DNA of 64,000 nt from Bosea vaviloviae (GTDB lineage Bacteria > Pseudomonadota > Alphaproteobacteria > Rhizobiales > Beijerinckiaceae), in assembly GCF_001741865.1 (NCBI RefSeq), contig NZ_CP017148.1:124001-188000 (forward strand), in the 5' to 3' direction. The notes below the pieces were generated by a model. The model did not search any database. It was not told the origin of the DNA and saw only the letters and a program-made list of their open reading frames with translations. Shown here one piece after another: positions 44,288 to 54,988 of the stretch. The number at the start of each line of letters is the position of its first letter. Position 1 is the first letter of the stretch. A program made the position numbers and the translations under genes.

Positions 44288-44425
44288 TCAGACCCGCCCG
44301 TCGAGATTGCAGGAGGAAGCATCGACGATCGCCCTGATACGGCGCGCGCGGTCCAGCGCGTGCTCGACCCCATCCGAGCCGGACCCCGACGCGGATCCGC
44401 TCACTGAGCCTACATTGCTTTGCAT
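44288..44425 (-). CDS. Possible small hypothetical protein
   Basis: A 45-residue frame (QSNVGSVSGSASGSGSDGVE, then HALDRARRIRAIVDASSCNL) with a strong ribosome site, GGAGGAGAGGCGC, directly before the ATG at 44425. The Ser/Gly-rich head and charged helix resemble nothing I can name. The ribosome site is the main support. Confidence 0.4.
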   Translation of the reverse strand: MQSNVGSVSGSASGSGSDGVEHALDRARRIRAIVDASSCNLDGRV

Positions 44426-44462
44426 GCGCCTCTCCTCCGGCCCGTTCGAACCGATTGTTGTT

Positions 44463-44555
44463 GCTACAGCATCGGACCGAACATCGTATTCGGCCCGATG
44501 CTGTAGCTCTTTGTTTTGCATCGGCTTTTTCCGAAAACCGCATGGCACTTTTCGG
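44463..44555. repeat. Extragenic palindromic repeat, Rhizobiales type
   Basis: GCTACAGCATCGG (44463-44475) and CCGATGCTGTAGC (44495-44507) are perfect 13-base inverted repeats. A CCGAAAA...TTTTCGG pair follows at about 44531-44555. This layout (CGATGCTGTAG plus CCGAAAACCG...CTTTTCGG) is like short repeats scattered in Hyphomicrobiales chromosomes, as far as I remember. It lies after the last gene of the long operon. Confidence 0.6.
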
Positions 44556-44584
44556 ACCGATACTAGCTCAGCCGGCCGCCACGG

Positions 44585-45334
44585 CTACGCACTAGAGGTC
44601 TTCCGCTTGCGTGCCAGCATGTTCAGCCCCTCGACCAAGGCCGAGAAGGCCATCGCCGCGTAGATGTAGCCCTTGGGGATGTGGAAGCCCGTGCCCTCCG
44701 CAATCAGCGTCATGCCGATGATCAGCAGGAAGCCCAGCGCCAGCATGACGATGGTCGGGTTGCGTTCGATGAACTCGGCCAGCGGGGTCGCAGCCAGCAT
44801 CATCACCGAGACCGCAACGATGACGGCAATGTACATGATGACGATGTGGTCGGTCATGCCGATGGCGGTGATGATCGAGTCGATCGAGAAGACGAGGTCG
44901 AGCAGCAGGATCTGAACCACCGCCCCGGCGAGACTCAGTTGCAGCGTCTCGCCGACGATCGAATCCTTGTGATCCTCGGGGTCGACGGAGTGATGGATCT
45001 CCTTGGTCGCCTTCCAGACCAGAAAGAAGCCGCCCGTGATCAGGATAAGGTCGCGCCAGGAGAGGCCCTGGCCGAACAGGCTGAACACCGGATGGGTCAG
45101 TTGAACGATGACGGAGATCGTTGCCAGCAGGAGCAACCGCATGACCAGCGCGGCGATGATGCCGACGCGGCGGGCGGGCTTCTGCTGCTCTTTCGGCAGT
45201 TTGTTCGTCAGGATCGAGATGAAGATCAGGTTGTCGATGCCGAGCACGATCTCGAGAATGATCAGCGTGGCCAGCGCGGCCCAGGCCGTTGGATCGTTCA
45301 CGAACGAAAAATGGGTCGCAAGGAACTCCGACAT
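44585..45334 (-). CDS. TerC-family integral membrane protein
   Basis: A 249-residue protein with seven or more membrane helices. The TerC pattern is evident: [16 protein letters not shown] near the N-terminus and [17 protein letters not shown] in the middle, each with the paired acidic residue in the membrane. Members are thought to export metals such as manganese or to help metal loading of exported proteins. No CBS domain follows, so it is the short form. Last gene of the 16-gene run, 62 bp after the binding-protein gene. Confidence 0.9.
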   Translation of the reverse strand: MSEFLATHFSFVNDPTAWAALATLIILEIVLGIDNLIFISILTNKLPKEQQKPARRVGIIAALVMRLLLLATISVIVQLTHPVFSLFGQGLSWRDLILITGGFFLVWKATKEIHHSVDPEDHKDSIVGETLQLSLAGAVVQILLLDLVFSIDSIITAIGMTDHIVIMYIAVIVAVSVMMLAATPLAEFIERNPTIVMLALGFLLIIGMTLIAEGTGFHIPKGYIYAAMAFSALVEGLNMLARKRKTSSA

Positions 45335-45396
45335 AACGCTTGACCTTTCGACGTCTCGGCTTCGCGGCCCCCCGGTTCAGGAGGCCGGAGGGCGGC

Positions 45397-46533
45397 TCAC
45401 GAACCGGACAGGGCTTTTTTCCACTGCAGGATGAAGTCGCGGTAGTTCTGGTTGTTCAGGTAGCCGATCAGCGCCGGGCCGATGGCGACCGGCCGCTCGC
45501 TGGCGCCGAGCGTCTGCTTCAGGCGCGCGGCGGTGTTTTCGCCCTCGACATCGTCGCGGATCGCATGGAGGCGCGATGCGGTGGCGAGGACGGTCTGGCC
45601 GCGCTTCGACAGCAGATAGTCGATCCAGAGCTTCGCGGCGTTCGGATGGCCGGCCTGCTTGCTCGCGATCAGGATGCGCGTCATCACCAGCGTGTAGTCG
45701 CGCGGGAAGACATAGCCGAGCGAGTCATCGGACGCCGCCTTCTGGGCGGTGTAGGCGCCGAGCAGGTTGTAGCCGAGCACCGTTTCGCCGGAGGAGAGCT
45801 TGCGCGTCATTGCGCTGGTGGTCAGGTCGAGCCGGGCCTGCGCCTTGCCGAGAGCCGCGACGAGGGTCCAGAACTCGGGCGAGATGGCGGCGTCCTGCGT
45901 CGCCAGGAAGAAACCGAGGCCGGACTTCTCGATGTTGTAGCTTGAGACCTTGCCCTTGAACCGCGCCGGATTGGCGTTCAGCAGCCGGGTGAAGTCGGCA
46001 TGGGTCTGGGGGACCTCGTTCGCCGGCAACAGCTTCTTGTTGTAGGCGAAGACGACGGGCTCGTAGGTCGTGGCGAAGCCCTGATCCTTCCAGTTCGCCC
46101 AGGCCGGGAAACGGGCCTTCTCCGGCGAGACATAGGTCATGGCGTAGCCGCCGCTGACCAGCGCCGCCTGCTGGTCCATGGCCGAACTCCACAGGATGTC
46201 AGCCGTATCGGCGCCGAGCTTCGTCTCGGCGATGAAGCGGTGGTAGAGCTCGGTGCTGTTCAAATCCTCGTAAGCGACGTCGATCCGCGGATACATGGCG
46301 CGGAAATCGGCGATCAGCGGCGCCACGAGGTCGGCGTCGGTGGTCGAGTAGATCACGAGGCGACCCTCATCCTCGCCCGCCCGGACGATCGCCGCATAAG
46401 ACGCTGGATATCCGGGCGGCACGTTGCCCCGTACCGCGTAGCTCATCAGTTCCTCGCTGGACTGCGAGGAGGCCGGCGAGGCGGCGAGCAGTGCCAGACA
46501 CGCGGTGGCGAGAACTGCACTCAGCTTCTTCAT
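45397..46533 (-). CDS. Iron/thiamine-type extracellular solute-binding protein
   Basis: A 378-residue periplasmic binding protein. Residues 1-24 (KKLSAVLATACLALLAASPAS) are a signal peptide. The mature part resembles FbpA/AfuA-type binders: GRLVIYSTTDADLVAPLIADF near the N-terminus, AYEDLNSTELYHRFI, DILWSSAMDQQAALV. No permease or ATPase genes are adjacent, so it either shares a transporter or senses a ligand. A start at 46533 puts the signal peptide at the true N-terminus; the longer frame begins at 46557. It starts 20 bp after usp. Confidence 0.85.
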   Translation of the reverse strand: MKKLSAVLATACLALLAASPASSQSSEELMSYAVRGNVPPGYPASYAAIVRAGEDEGRLVIYSTTDADLVAPLIADFRAMYPRIDVAYEDLNSTELYHRFIAETKLGADTADILWSSAMDQQAALVSGGYAMTYVSPEKARFPAWANWKDQGFATTYEPVVFAYNKKLLPANEVPQTHADFTRLLNANPARFKGKVSSYNIEKSGLGFFLATQDAAISPEFWTLVAALGKAQARLDLTTSAMTRKLSSGETVLGYNLLGAYTAQKAASDDSLGYVFPRDYTLVMTRILIASKQAGHPNAAKLWIDYLLSKRGQTVLATASRLHAIRDDVEGENTAARLKQTLGASERPVAIGPALIGYLNNQNYRDFILQWKKALSGS

Positions 46534-46553
46534 GGCCAGACTCCGGGTCACGT

Positions 46554-47039
46554 TCATCCTCTGACGGGCACCAGCAACAGGGGCGTGCGAGCCTTGCGCG
46601 TCAGTTCCTGCGCGACCGAGCCGAACAGCAAGCCCACCAGCACGCCTTCGCCCCGCGACCCCATGACGATGAGATCGGAGGAATTCGAGCGCGCCTGTTC
46701 CAGGATCAGCTGGGCGACATCGTCACCCTCGCGCACGGCCACTTCGGTGACCGGCCGCGCGGGCTTCTGCTCGCCGCGCACGGCGTAGAAGGCCGCTATC
46801 TGCGCCTCTATGTGTTCCTTGACGCGCCTGGCCCGGTCGTCATGGTATTTGTCGAGCTCCGCCTGCGGCACGTAGGACTCGGCGTCGATCAGCGATTTCT
46901 CACGCTGGTCGGGAATGACCGTCAGCACCTGCAGGTGCGCGCCCAATCGGTTGGCCAGGTCGATGGCGTAAGCCAGCACCGGTTCGCCGTCGTCGCTGAG
47001 ATCCGCCGCGTAGAGAATGTTCTGGATGACATTGGTCAT
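46554..47039 (-). CDS. Universal stress protein
   Basis: A 161-residue UspA-fold protein. The ATP-binding signature is present: DLIVMGSRGEGVLVGLLFGSVAQELTRKARTPLLLVP (G-x2-G-x9-G-S). The N-terminus IQNILYAADLSDDGEPVLAYAIDLANRLGA is typical. USPs help cells survive starvation and stress and often sit in operons with transporters or storage genes. It lies 12 bp after the citrate transporter. Confidence 0.93.
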   Translation of the reverse strand: MTNVIQNILYAADLSDDGEPVLAYAIDLANRLGAHLQVLTVIPDQREKSLIDAESYVPQAELDKYHDDRARRVKEHIEAQIAAFYAVRGEQKPARPVTEVAVREGDDVAQLILEQARSNSSDLIVMGSRGEGVLVGLLFGSVAQELTRKARTPLLLVPVRG

Positions 47040-47051
47040 TTTGCGCTCCGA

Positions 47052-48368
47052 TCAACCGATCCGGCCGACAATGGGTATGACGCCGATGAGGATGTTGCCG
47101 AGCAACATGACCAGGGCGGCCGACAGCGACCACAACAGCGCGCCGCGCTGGAGGTCTCCGAACTCGATCTTCGTCAACCCCACCAAAAGATAGGTCGAGG
47201 CAACCAGCGGACTGAGCAGGTGCGCCTGCTGACCCACCAGGGAAGCGCGCGCGATCTCGGGCCCGGTGATGCCATAAACCGCCGCTGTCTTTGCCAGGAT
47301 CGGCACGATGCCGAAGTAGAAGGCGTCATTGGAGATGAAGAAGGTGAAGGGGACGCTCAGCACGGCGGTTACCACCGCCATATAGGGTCCCATCCAGTCC
47401 GGCACCGCGGCGATCACGCTTGCGGCGATTGCGTCCACCATCTTGGTCCCCGACAGGATGCCGACAAAGATTCCCGCGGCGAAGATCAGCGCTACCACCG
47501 GCAACACGTTCTCGGCATGGTGGGCTATGCGCTCCTTCTGGATCTGCAGGCCCGGATAATTGGCGGTAGCCGCGATCGCGAAGGCGATGATGAACAGGAC
47601 CGACAAGGGAACGATGTCCAGGATCAACACGACCAGCAGGCTGACGGTCAGCAGGAAGTTGAACCAAAGCAGCTTGGGCCGCAGCAGCGATGGGTCGCTG
47701 CCGACCATGATCGCCTGCGCGCCGGCATCGCCCGGATTCAGGTCGGCGATGCCCAGGCGTTTGCGCTCGCGCATGCCGAGAATATAGGCGACGGCGAAAA
47801 CCCACCCCGCGTTCACGATCATGATCGGGATCAGGGGAACGAACACATCCTTCATATCGAGCCCGAGCGAGCTGACGACGCGGGCGGTCGGGCCGCCCCA
47901 AGGCAGCAGGTTCATGTTCTGCGAGGCCATAATGACGATGCAGGCGAATACCACCGTGCTCATGCCCAGCCGCCTGTACAATGGCAGCATGGCGGCCGCA
48001 GTGACCATGTAGGTGGTCGAACCATCGCCATCGAGACCGACCGCCATACACAGGGCAGCGGTGCCGACCACGATCTTCATCGGGTCGCCGCCGACCAGCT
48101 TCAGAATGATCCGCGCCACCGGGTCGAACAGGCCGGCGTCGATCATGAGACCAAAATAGAGGATTGCGAACATCAGCATGACGCCGGTGGGCGCGAGCTT
48201 CTTGATGCCATCGAGCATCATAGGGCCGAGACCCATGCCGAAGCCGGCGATCAGGCCGAACAGGATTGGTACCAGGATCAGCGCCGTCAGGGCCGGCAGG
48301 CGCTTCGTCATGATCAAGGTCATGAAGACGATGATCATCGCATAAGCTAAGAGAGTCAGCATCTTCAA
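47052..48368 (-). CDS. CitMHS-family citrate transporter
   Basis: A 438-residue membrane protein with about 11-12 helices. It matches the CitMHS citrate-metal:proton symporters: GVMLMFAILYFGLMIDAGLFDP, then VGLDGDGSTTYMVTAAAMLPLY (the substrate loop), SQNMNLLPWGGPTARV and FFISNDAFYFGIVPIL. It likely imports citrate complexed with Mg2+ or Ca2+. With aconitase and isocitrate dehydrogenase first in the same run, this makes a citrate-use path. It starts 38 bp after adk. Confidence 0.92.
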   Translation of the reverse strand: MKMLTLLAYAMIIVFMTLIMTKRLPALTALILVPILFGLIAGFGMGLGPMMLDGIKKLAPTGVMLMFAILYFGLMIDAGLFDPVARIILKLVGGDPMKIVVGTAALCMAVGLDGDGSTTYMVTAAAMLPLYRRLGMSTVVFACIVIMASQNMNLLPWGGPTARVVSSLGLDMKDVFVPLIPIMIVNAGWVFAVAYILGMRERKRLGIADLNPGDAGAQAIMVGSDPSLLRPKLLWFNFLLTVSLLVVLILDIVPLSVLFIIAFAIAATANYPGLQIQKERIAHHAENVLPVVALIFAAGIFVGILSGTKMVDAIAASVIAAVPDWMGPYMAVVTAVLSVPFTFFISNDAFYFGIVPILAKTAAVYGITGPEIARASLVGQQAHLLSPLVASTYLLVGLTKIEFGDLQRGALLWSLSAALVMLLGNILIGVIPIVGRIG

Positions 48369-48406
48369 GTCCTTATGCCAAGTGGCGTGGCCGGCAGCGG
48401 TGCTGG

Positions 48407-48988
48407 TCAGAGCTGCAATTCGATCAGCAGGCGTGTGGTGATCCGGTCGACAGGGAGCATGCCGTCGACCGTTCGGAGCAGGCTGGCGTCACGGTAGTAC
48501 TGCGCCAGGGGCTCGGTCTGCCTGCGATAAGCGTCGAGGCGAACCTTCAGGGCTGCGGCATTGTCGTCGGCGCGAACCGGCTGGCCGGCTGCCTTGGCCT
48601 CGCAGGCCCGCAAGATGACGCGGTCGAGCAGCGCCGCCTCGACGACCTTGAGCTCGAGCACCGCGTCCAGCTTGGTGTTGGCTGCAGCCAGCACCGCGTC
48701 GAATGCCACGGCTTGCCCTAGGGTGCGCGGAAAGCCGTCGAGAATGAAACCCGCCGCCGCATCCGGTTCCGCGATGCGCTCGCGCACGCAGTCGATCACG
48801 ATCGCGTCGCTGACAAGCTCGCCGCGCGCCATGACCTCCCTTGCCGCGAGACCGATGGGAGTGCCCTTTTCGGTGGCGGTGCGCAGCATGTCGCCTGTCG
48901 ACAACTGTGGAATTCCCAGACGCGCCGCCAAGCGCGACGCCTGCGTCCCTTTGCCGGCTCCGGGCGGTCCGAGCATGATGACCTTCAT
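48407..48988 (-). CDS. adk: Adenylate kinase, short-lid type
   Basis: A 193-residue kinase. P-loop [10 protein letters not shown] at 7-16, the NMP-binding part (STGDMLRTA), [14 protein letters not shown] and [29 protein letters not shown] are all present. The lid is the short form. The reaction ATP + AMP to 2 ADP recycles AMP made by acetyl-CoA synthetase two genes upstream. GGAGG precedes the ATG at 48988, which overlaps the ppa stop as ATGA. The genome's main adk is normally in the ribosomal protein cluster, so this is likely a second copy dedicated to the operon. Confidence 0.92.
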   Translation of the reverse strand: MKVIMLGPPGAGKGTQASRLAARLGIPQLSTGDMLRTATEKGTPIGLAAREVMARGELVSDAIVIDCVRERIAEPDAAAGFILDGFPRTLGQAVAFDAVLAAANTKLDAVLELKVVEAALLDRVILRACEAKAAGQPVRADDNAAALKVRLDAYRRQTEPLAQYYRDASLLRTVDGMLPVDRITTRLLIELQL

Positions 48989-49539
48989 GACTTCCCCTCC
49001 ATCTTGGTCCGGGCGCCCTCGGCCCGCGCGATCGCCGCGCTGATCAGTTGGCGAGCTTCGGCGGCATCGCCCCAACCGATCAGCTTCACCCATTTTCCGG
49101 GCTCGAGATCCTTGTAATGCGTGAAGAAATGCTCGATCTGGCGGCACAATACCTCCGGAAGATCGATATAGTTGGCTACTTTACTGTAGCGCTGTGTCAG
49201 TTTATTTGACGGAACCGCGATGATTTTCTCGTCGCCGCCACCGTCATCTTCCATCTTCAGCACGCCCACCGGGCGGACATTGATGATCGCGCCTGGCATG
49301 ATCGGCCGCGTATTGGCGACGAGGACATCGATCGGATCGCCGTCTTCGGAGAGGGTGTGCGGAACGAAGCCGTAATTCCCCGGATAGCGCATCGGCGTAT
49401 GGAGGAATCGGTCGACGACGAGCACGCCGGCCGCCTTGTCGAGTTCGTACTTGATCGGTTCGCCGCCGATCGGCACCTCGACGAGAACATTGACGTCATC
49501 GGGCGGCTGGATACCGATTTTGATCGACTCGAGATGCAT
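48985..49539 (-). CDS. ppa: Inorganic pyrophosphatase (family I)
   Basis: A 184-residue soluble PPase. The signature DGDPIDVLV and [23 protein letters not shown] carry the metal-binding aspartates. It hydrolyses PPi, pulling the AMP-forming acetyl-CoA synthetase forward. acs lies 36 bp upstream, and the downstream adk overlaps. Full length and intact. Confidence 0.95.
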   Translation of the reverse strand: MHLESIKIGIQPPDDVNVLVEVPIGGEPIKYELDKAAGVLVVDRFLHTPMRYPGNYGFVPHTLSEDGDPIDVLVANTRPIMPGAIINVRPVGVLKMEDDGGGDEKIIAVPSNKLTQRYSKVANYIDLPEVLCRQIEHFFTHYKDLEPGKWVKLIGWGDAAEARQLISAAIARAEGARTKMEGKS

Positions 49540-49575
49540 CGGCGATTCCTATCGGGTGCTGTTCGTAGCGCAGGC

Positions 49576-51549
<1,974 letters not shown>

Positions 51550-51604
51550 ATTCTGTCTCCCGGAGCTCTGGGGCTGGGTTTGGGCAGTCTCGGCGGTCGC
51601 GCTA

Positions 51605-52549
51605 CTAATCCGGCCCGGCCGGACGCTTGTCGGCCAGGAAATCGGTTACGATCTTGATCTGCTGCAGCTCGAAGAGCGGCGGGACGTGGCCGCATTCCTC
51701 GAAGCGATGAAGCGTGGCGTTGGCATTGCGCTCGAGCATCTCGTCGCAGAGCTCGTGCGTCAGCAGATCGGACTTGGCGCCATGGAGGACGAGCGTCGGC
51801 ACACCGATCCGTTCCCAGTATTTCCAGAGGTTCAGGCTGACGAGCCAGGGATTCCGGAAGGCGCGCGCGATCTCGCGGTCGCACAGCATGGTGAAGACGT
51901 GGCGCGTCTCGTCCCAGCGGACGCTGTGCGCGGTGATGTGCCGCCACTGCTCGTCGCTGAGCTCGCCATAGGGGGCGAGGATCTCGCGGAAATACCGCTC
52001 CGCCCGTGCAAGGGTCACGAAGGAGCGCGGCATGTCGCCGAGATAGGAGCCGATGCGCAGCAGACCGACCGACGACACATAGGGGCCGATATCGTTGACG
52101 ACCAGCCGGCGGATGCAGGAGCCCGGCATGCCCGCCAGCACGATGCCGATCAGGCCGCCGAGCGATGTTCCGACCCAGTCGACTTGGGTGACGCCGAGCC
52201 GGGCAATCAGCGCGTTCATGTCGGCGCAGTACTGCGGCAGCGCATAGTCGCCCGGATCGGACAGGGACTGGCTGCGGCCGCGGCCCGGCAGGTCCGGACA
52301 TACGACCCGGCGCCGGCGCCGGGCGAGATTCTCGGCCAGGTGGTCGAAGTCGCGGCCCTGGCGCGTCAAGCCATGGACGCACAGGACCGGAACCTCACTC
52401 TCTTCCGGCCCCCATTCGACATAGGCGATCTCGTGGAAGCCGGTCGTCGACAGGCCGAGCACCGAGCCGCTGCGAGCGGGCTCGGGCCTGCTTCCCATCA
52501 GGCGCGCATCGCGCGCCTGATGGGGCCTGTTCATGGCGACCTCGGTCAT
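51605..52549 (-). CDS. Alpha/beta hydrolase, possibly PHA-related
   Basis: A 314-residue alpha/beta hydrolase. [21 protein letters not shown] supplies the oxyanion region, [18 protein letters not shown] the nucleophile Ser, [16 protein letters not shown] the acid and EECGHVPPL the His. Its start overlaps the phasin stop by 4 nt, tying it to the granule genes. It may be an intracellular depolymerase/oligomer hydrolase or a thioesterase; the sequence alone does not decide. Confidence 0.85.
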   Translation of the reverse strand: MTEVAMNRPHQARDARLMGSRPEPARSGSVLGLSTTGFHEIAYVEWGPEESEVPVLCVHGLTRQGRDFDHLAENLARRRRRVVCPDLPGRGRSQSLSDPGDYALPQYCADMNALIARLGVTQVDWVGTSLGGLIGIVLAGMPGSCIRRLVVNDIGPYVSSVGLLRIGSYLGDMPRSFVTLARAERYFREILAPYGELSDEQWRHITAHSVRWDETRHVFTMLCDREIARAFRNPWLVSLNLWKYWERIGVPTLVLHGAKSDLLTHELCDEMLERNANATLHRFEECGHVPPLFELQQIKIVTDFLADKRPAGPD

Positions 52550-52971
52550 TTTGCGTCTCTGCGGTCGAGATGCTTGCGGAACTGCTCGACGCCCTCGGTA
52601 ACGCGCTGTCGTGCGACGGCGAACGCGTCCTCGCTCGCCTTGGCCGTGATGTCGTAGAGCTCCCGCGAGCCCGCCAGCGCCGCGTCGAAGGCCTTCTTGG
52701 CGAGTTCCGTTCGCTCATCGGGCTTTAGCTTGGCTTCCGTGAACATCGACAGGAGCTGCGTCGACGCGGCATGGAAAAGCTGGAGCTGCCGTTCGGCGAC
52801 ACTGTGCGTCCCCTTGGTCGCGATCCGCGTCGCCTCGACCGCGGCGTCGAGGTTCTTGCGCTGCTGCTCGATCAGGGCCTGGGCGTCAACGCCCGGCATC
52901 TTGAACTTCTCGACCATCTCCTTGACCTGCTCGGTGACGGAGTTGATGTCAGTCTCGATCGATTTTGCCAT
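52546..52971 (-). CDS. Phasin
   Basis: A 141-residue helical protein with the phasin pattern: VKEMVEKFKMPGVDAQALIEQQRKNLDAAVEATRIATKG, followed by ERQLQLFHAASTQLLSMF and a helical tail. Phasins coat PHA granules and control their size. It is placed between the CoA-transferase gene and the hydrolase gene, in the same run as phaC/phaE, which supports a granule role. Confidence 0.9.
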   Translation of the reverse strand: MAKSIETDINSVTEQVKEMVEKFKMPGVDAQALIEQQRKNLDAAVEATRIATKGTHSVAERQLQLFHAASTQLLSMFTEAKLKPDERTELAKKAFDAALAGSRELYDITAKASEDAFAVARQRVTEGVEQFRKHLDRRDAK

Positions 52972-53024
52972 GTCGTGCTCTCCTTGTTTGCGATGGGCGG
53001 GCGGCGGACGGAGCGGCTGCGAGC

Positions 53025-54977
53025 TCAGGGCGGGGCCGGGGGGTTCTGGAAGCGACCCAACACATGGTCGGTGGCTTCGCGCCGACTTTCGAAGACATGC
53101 GGGGCAGCCTCACGATCGCCCAGCGCGGCGCCGAGCTTGAGGCGTAGGAAGGCGCTGGTCGTGTAGCGGGAGACATGGTCGTAGCAGGCGCGCTCGACCT
53201 CGCTCGCCATGGCGAACCAGGCGTCGCTCATGTATGGCGCGATATCGACGGCGTCATAGTTGATGACGGCCGAGAAGCGCCGGCCGAGCCGGCTGGAGAG
53301 CGCAAGCAGCGCGTCCTTGACGGCCTCGACATCGGCGCTGGTGTAGACCCGGTAGCCGCCAAGGTTGAGGTAGAGGGTGTTGCGTTCCTCGTTGAAATCC
53401 ATGCGCTGCGACAGCGGCCGGTTGAGGAAAAGCTCGTCCAGCTTCATCGGCTGCGGGTCGAAGATCGCAGCCGCCATGATGCGCGGCGAACGGACGATCG
53501 GCCGGAAGCCCATCTTCGCGAGGATGTCGCGCTCGATGTCGACGCCGGGCGCCACCTCCGTCAGCTCGAGCCCCTCCGGCGTCAGCGCGAACACGCAGCG
53601 CTCGGTGACGAAGAGCACGCTCTGGTGCGCCGAGCGGGCCAGTTCGCCGGAGAAAGTGATCTGCTCGACCTTGTCGATGAACTTCGATTGCCTGCCGTCT
53701 TGCAGGATGTGGAGCTGGCCGTCCCGGATCTCGGTCTTGAGGCCGCCCGCGGCGAAGGTGCCGCAGAAGACCAGCCGCCGCGCATTCTGCGAGATGTTGA
53801 TGAAGCCGCCGGCGCCGGCGAGCCGGCCGCCGAACAGGCTGACATTGACGTTGCCCTGCGCGTCGGCCTGAGCCAGGCCGAGGCAGGCGAGATCGAGCCC
53901 GCCGCCATCGTAGAAATCGAACATCTGGTGCTGGTCGATGATCGCCTCGGCGTTGATCGCCGCGCCGAAATCGAGGCCGCTCTGCGGAATGCCGCCGATG
54001 ATCCCCGGCTCCGCCGTCAGCGTGACCAGGTTGATGATGCCTTCCTCGGCGGCGACCGCGGCGACGCCCTCCGGCATGCCTATGCCGAGATTGACGACGC
54101 CGCCCATCGGCAGCTCGTAGGCGCAGCGGCGCGCGATGGCCTTGCGCTCGTCCAGCGACATCGGGCGGTTGCGCTCCGTGGGCGCGCGGAACTCGCCGGA
54201 GAAGGCGCCGTTATAGTGCGTCGCATAGGTCTGGGCGTGGTGCTCGGGCTCGGCCACCACGATGCAGTCGACCAGGGCGCCCGGTATCCTGACTGCGCGC
54301 GGATTGAGCGAGTTCGTGGCCGCGATCCGCTCCACCTGGACGATGACGAAGCCCTTGCAGTTCTTCGCAGCCATCGCCAGCGACAGGTTGTCGAGGGTCA
54401 GCGCCTCCTTTTCCATGGTCACGTTGCCATGGGGGTCGGCGGTGGTGCCGCGCAGGATCGCGACATGGATCGGGAAGGCCTTGTAGAACAGCCAGGGCTC
54501 GCCACCGATCTCCATCAGCTCGACCAGATCTTCCGTGGTGTTGGCGTTGAGCTTGCCGCCGCCGTTGCGCGGGTCGACGAAGGTTTGCAGACCGACCTTG
54601 GAGAGCAGCCCCGCCTTGCGCCCAGCGATCTCCCTGAACAGGTGCGAGACGCAGCCCAGCGGCAGGTTGTAGGCCTCGTATTCGCCGCTGACCGCCTTGC
54701 GCGCGAGCTTCGGCACGAGGCCGAAATGGCCGCCGACGAGGCGCCTGACCAGGCCGTCATGGGCGAGGCGGTTCAGGCCCTTGTCCAAGCCGTCGCCCGG
54801 CGCCGCGGCGAAGACGAGGCTCAGGTCGCGCGGCTCGCCGGTGTCGAGGAAGCGCTTTTCCAGCGCCTTGATCACCTCGTCCGGCGTACCGACCCCGACG
54901 AAGCCCGAGGATGCGACCGTGTCGCCGGAGCGGATGATGGCGACGGCCTCGTCGGCCGAGACGATCTTGTTGCGCAT
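53025..54977 (-). CDS. pct: Propionate-type CoA-transferase with C-terminal extension
   Basis: A 650-residue family I CoA-transferase, with both subunits fused. N-terminal half: GDTVASSGFVGVGTPDEVIKAL. C-terminal half: MGGVVNLGIGMPEGVAAVA and the catalytic Glu in TLTAEPGIIGGIPQSG. Compared with the roughly 520-residue Pct of Clostridium propionicum there are about 120 extra residues at the C-terminus (RMDFNEERNTLYLNLGGYRVYT and after). It moves CoA from acetyl- or propionyl-CoA to short hydroxy acids or other acids. Next to PHA synthase it could supply hydroxyacyl-CoA monomers. It lies 11 bp after phaC. Confidence 0.9.
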   Translation of the reverse strand: MRNKIVSADEAVAIIRSGDTVASSGFVGVGTPDEVIKALEKRFLDTGEPRDLSLVFAAAPGDGLDKGLNRLAHDGLVRRLVGGHFGLVPKLARKAVSGEYEAYNLPLGCVSHLFREIAGRKAGLLSKVGLQTFVDPRNGGGKLNANTTEDLVELMEIGGEPWLFYKAFPIHVAILRGTTADPHGNVTMEKEALTLDNLSLAMAAKNCKGFVIVQVERIAATNSLNPRAVRIPGALVDCIVVAEPEHHAQTYATHYNGAFSGEFRAPTERNRPMSLDERKAIARRCAYELPMGGVVNLGIGMPEGVAAVAAEEGIINLVTLTAEPGIIGGIPQSGLDFGAAINAEAIIDQHQMFDFYDGGGLDLACLGLAQADAQGNVNVSLFGGRLAGAGGFINISQNARRLVFCGTFAAGGLKTEIRDGQLHILQDGRQSKFIDKVEQITFSGELARSAHQSVLFVTERCVFALTPEGLELTEVAPGVDIERDILAKMGFRPIVRSPRIMAAAIFDPQPMKLDELFLNRPLSQRMDFNEERNTLYLNLGGYRVYTSADVEAVKDALLALSSRLGRRFSAVINYDAVDIAPYMSDAWFAMASEVERACYDHVSRYTTSAFLRLKLGAALGDREAAPHVFESRREATDHVLGRFQNPPAPP

Positions 54978-54988
54978 CGCGATCCCCT

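Noticed and set aside
44463..44507. Terminator of the long operon
   Set aside because: The stem is strong but its loop is 19 bases and no T-run follows on the minus strand; it fits a dispersed repeat better.
46491..48350. A 619-codon open frame on the plus strand
   Set aside because: Antisense to citMHS and usp, rich in His/Gln/Asp/Arg with no recognisable domain; the minus-strand genes are unmistakable.
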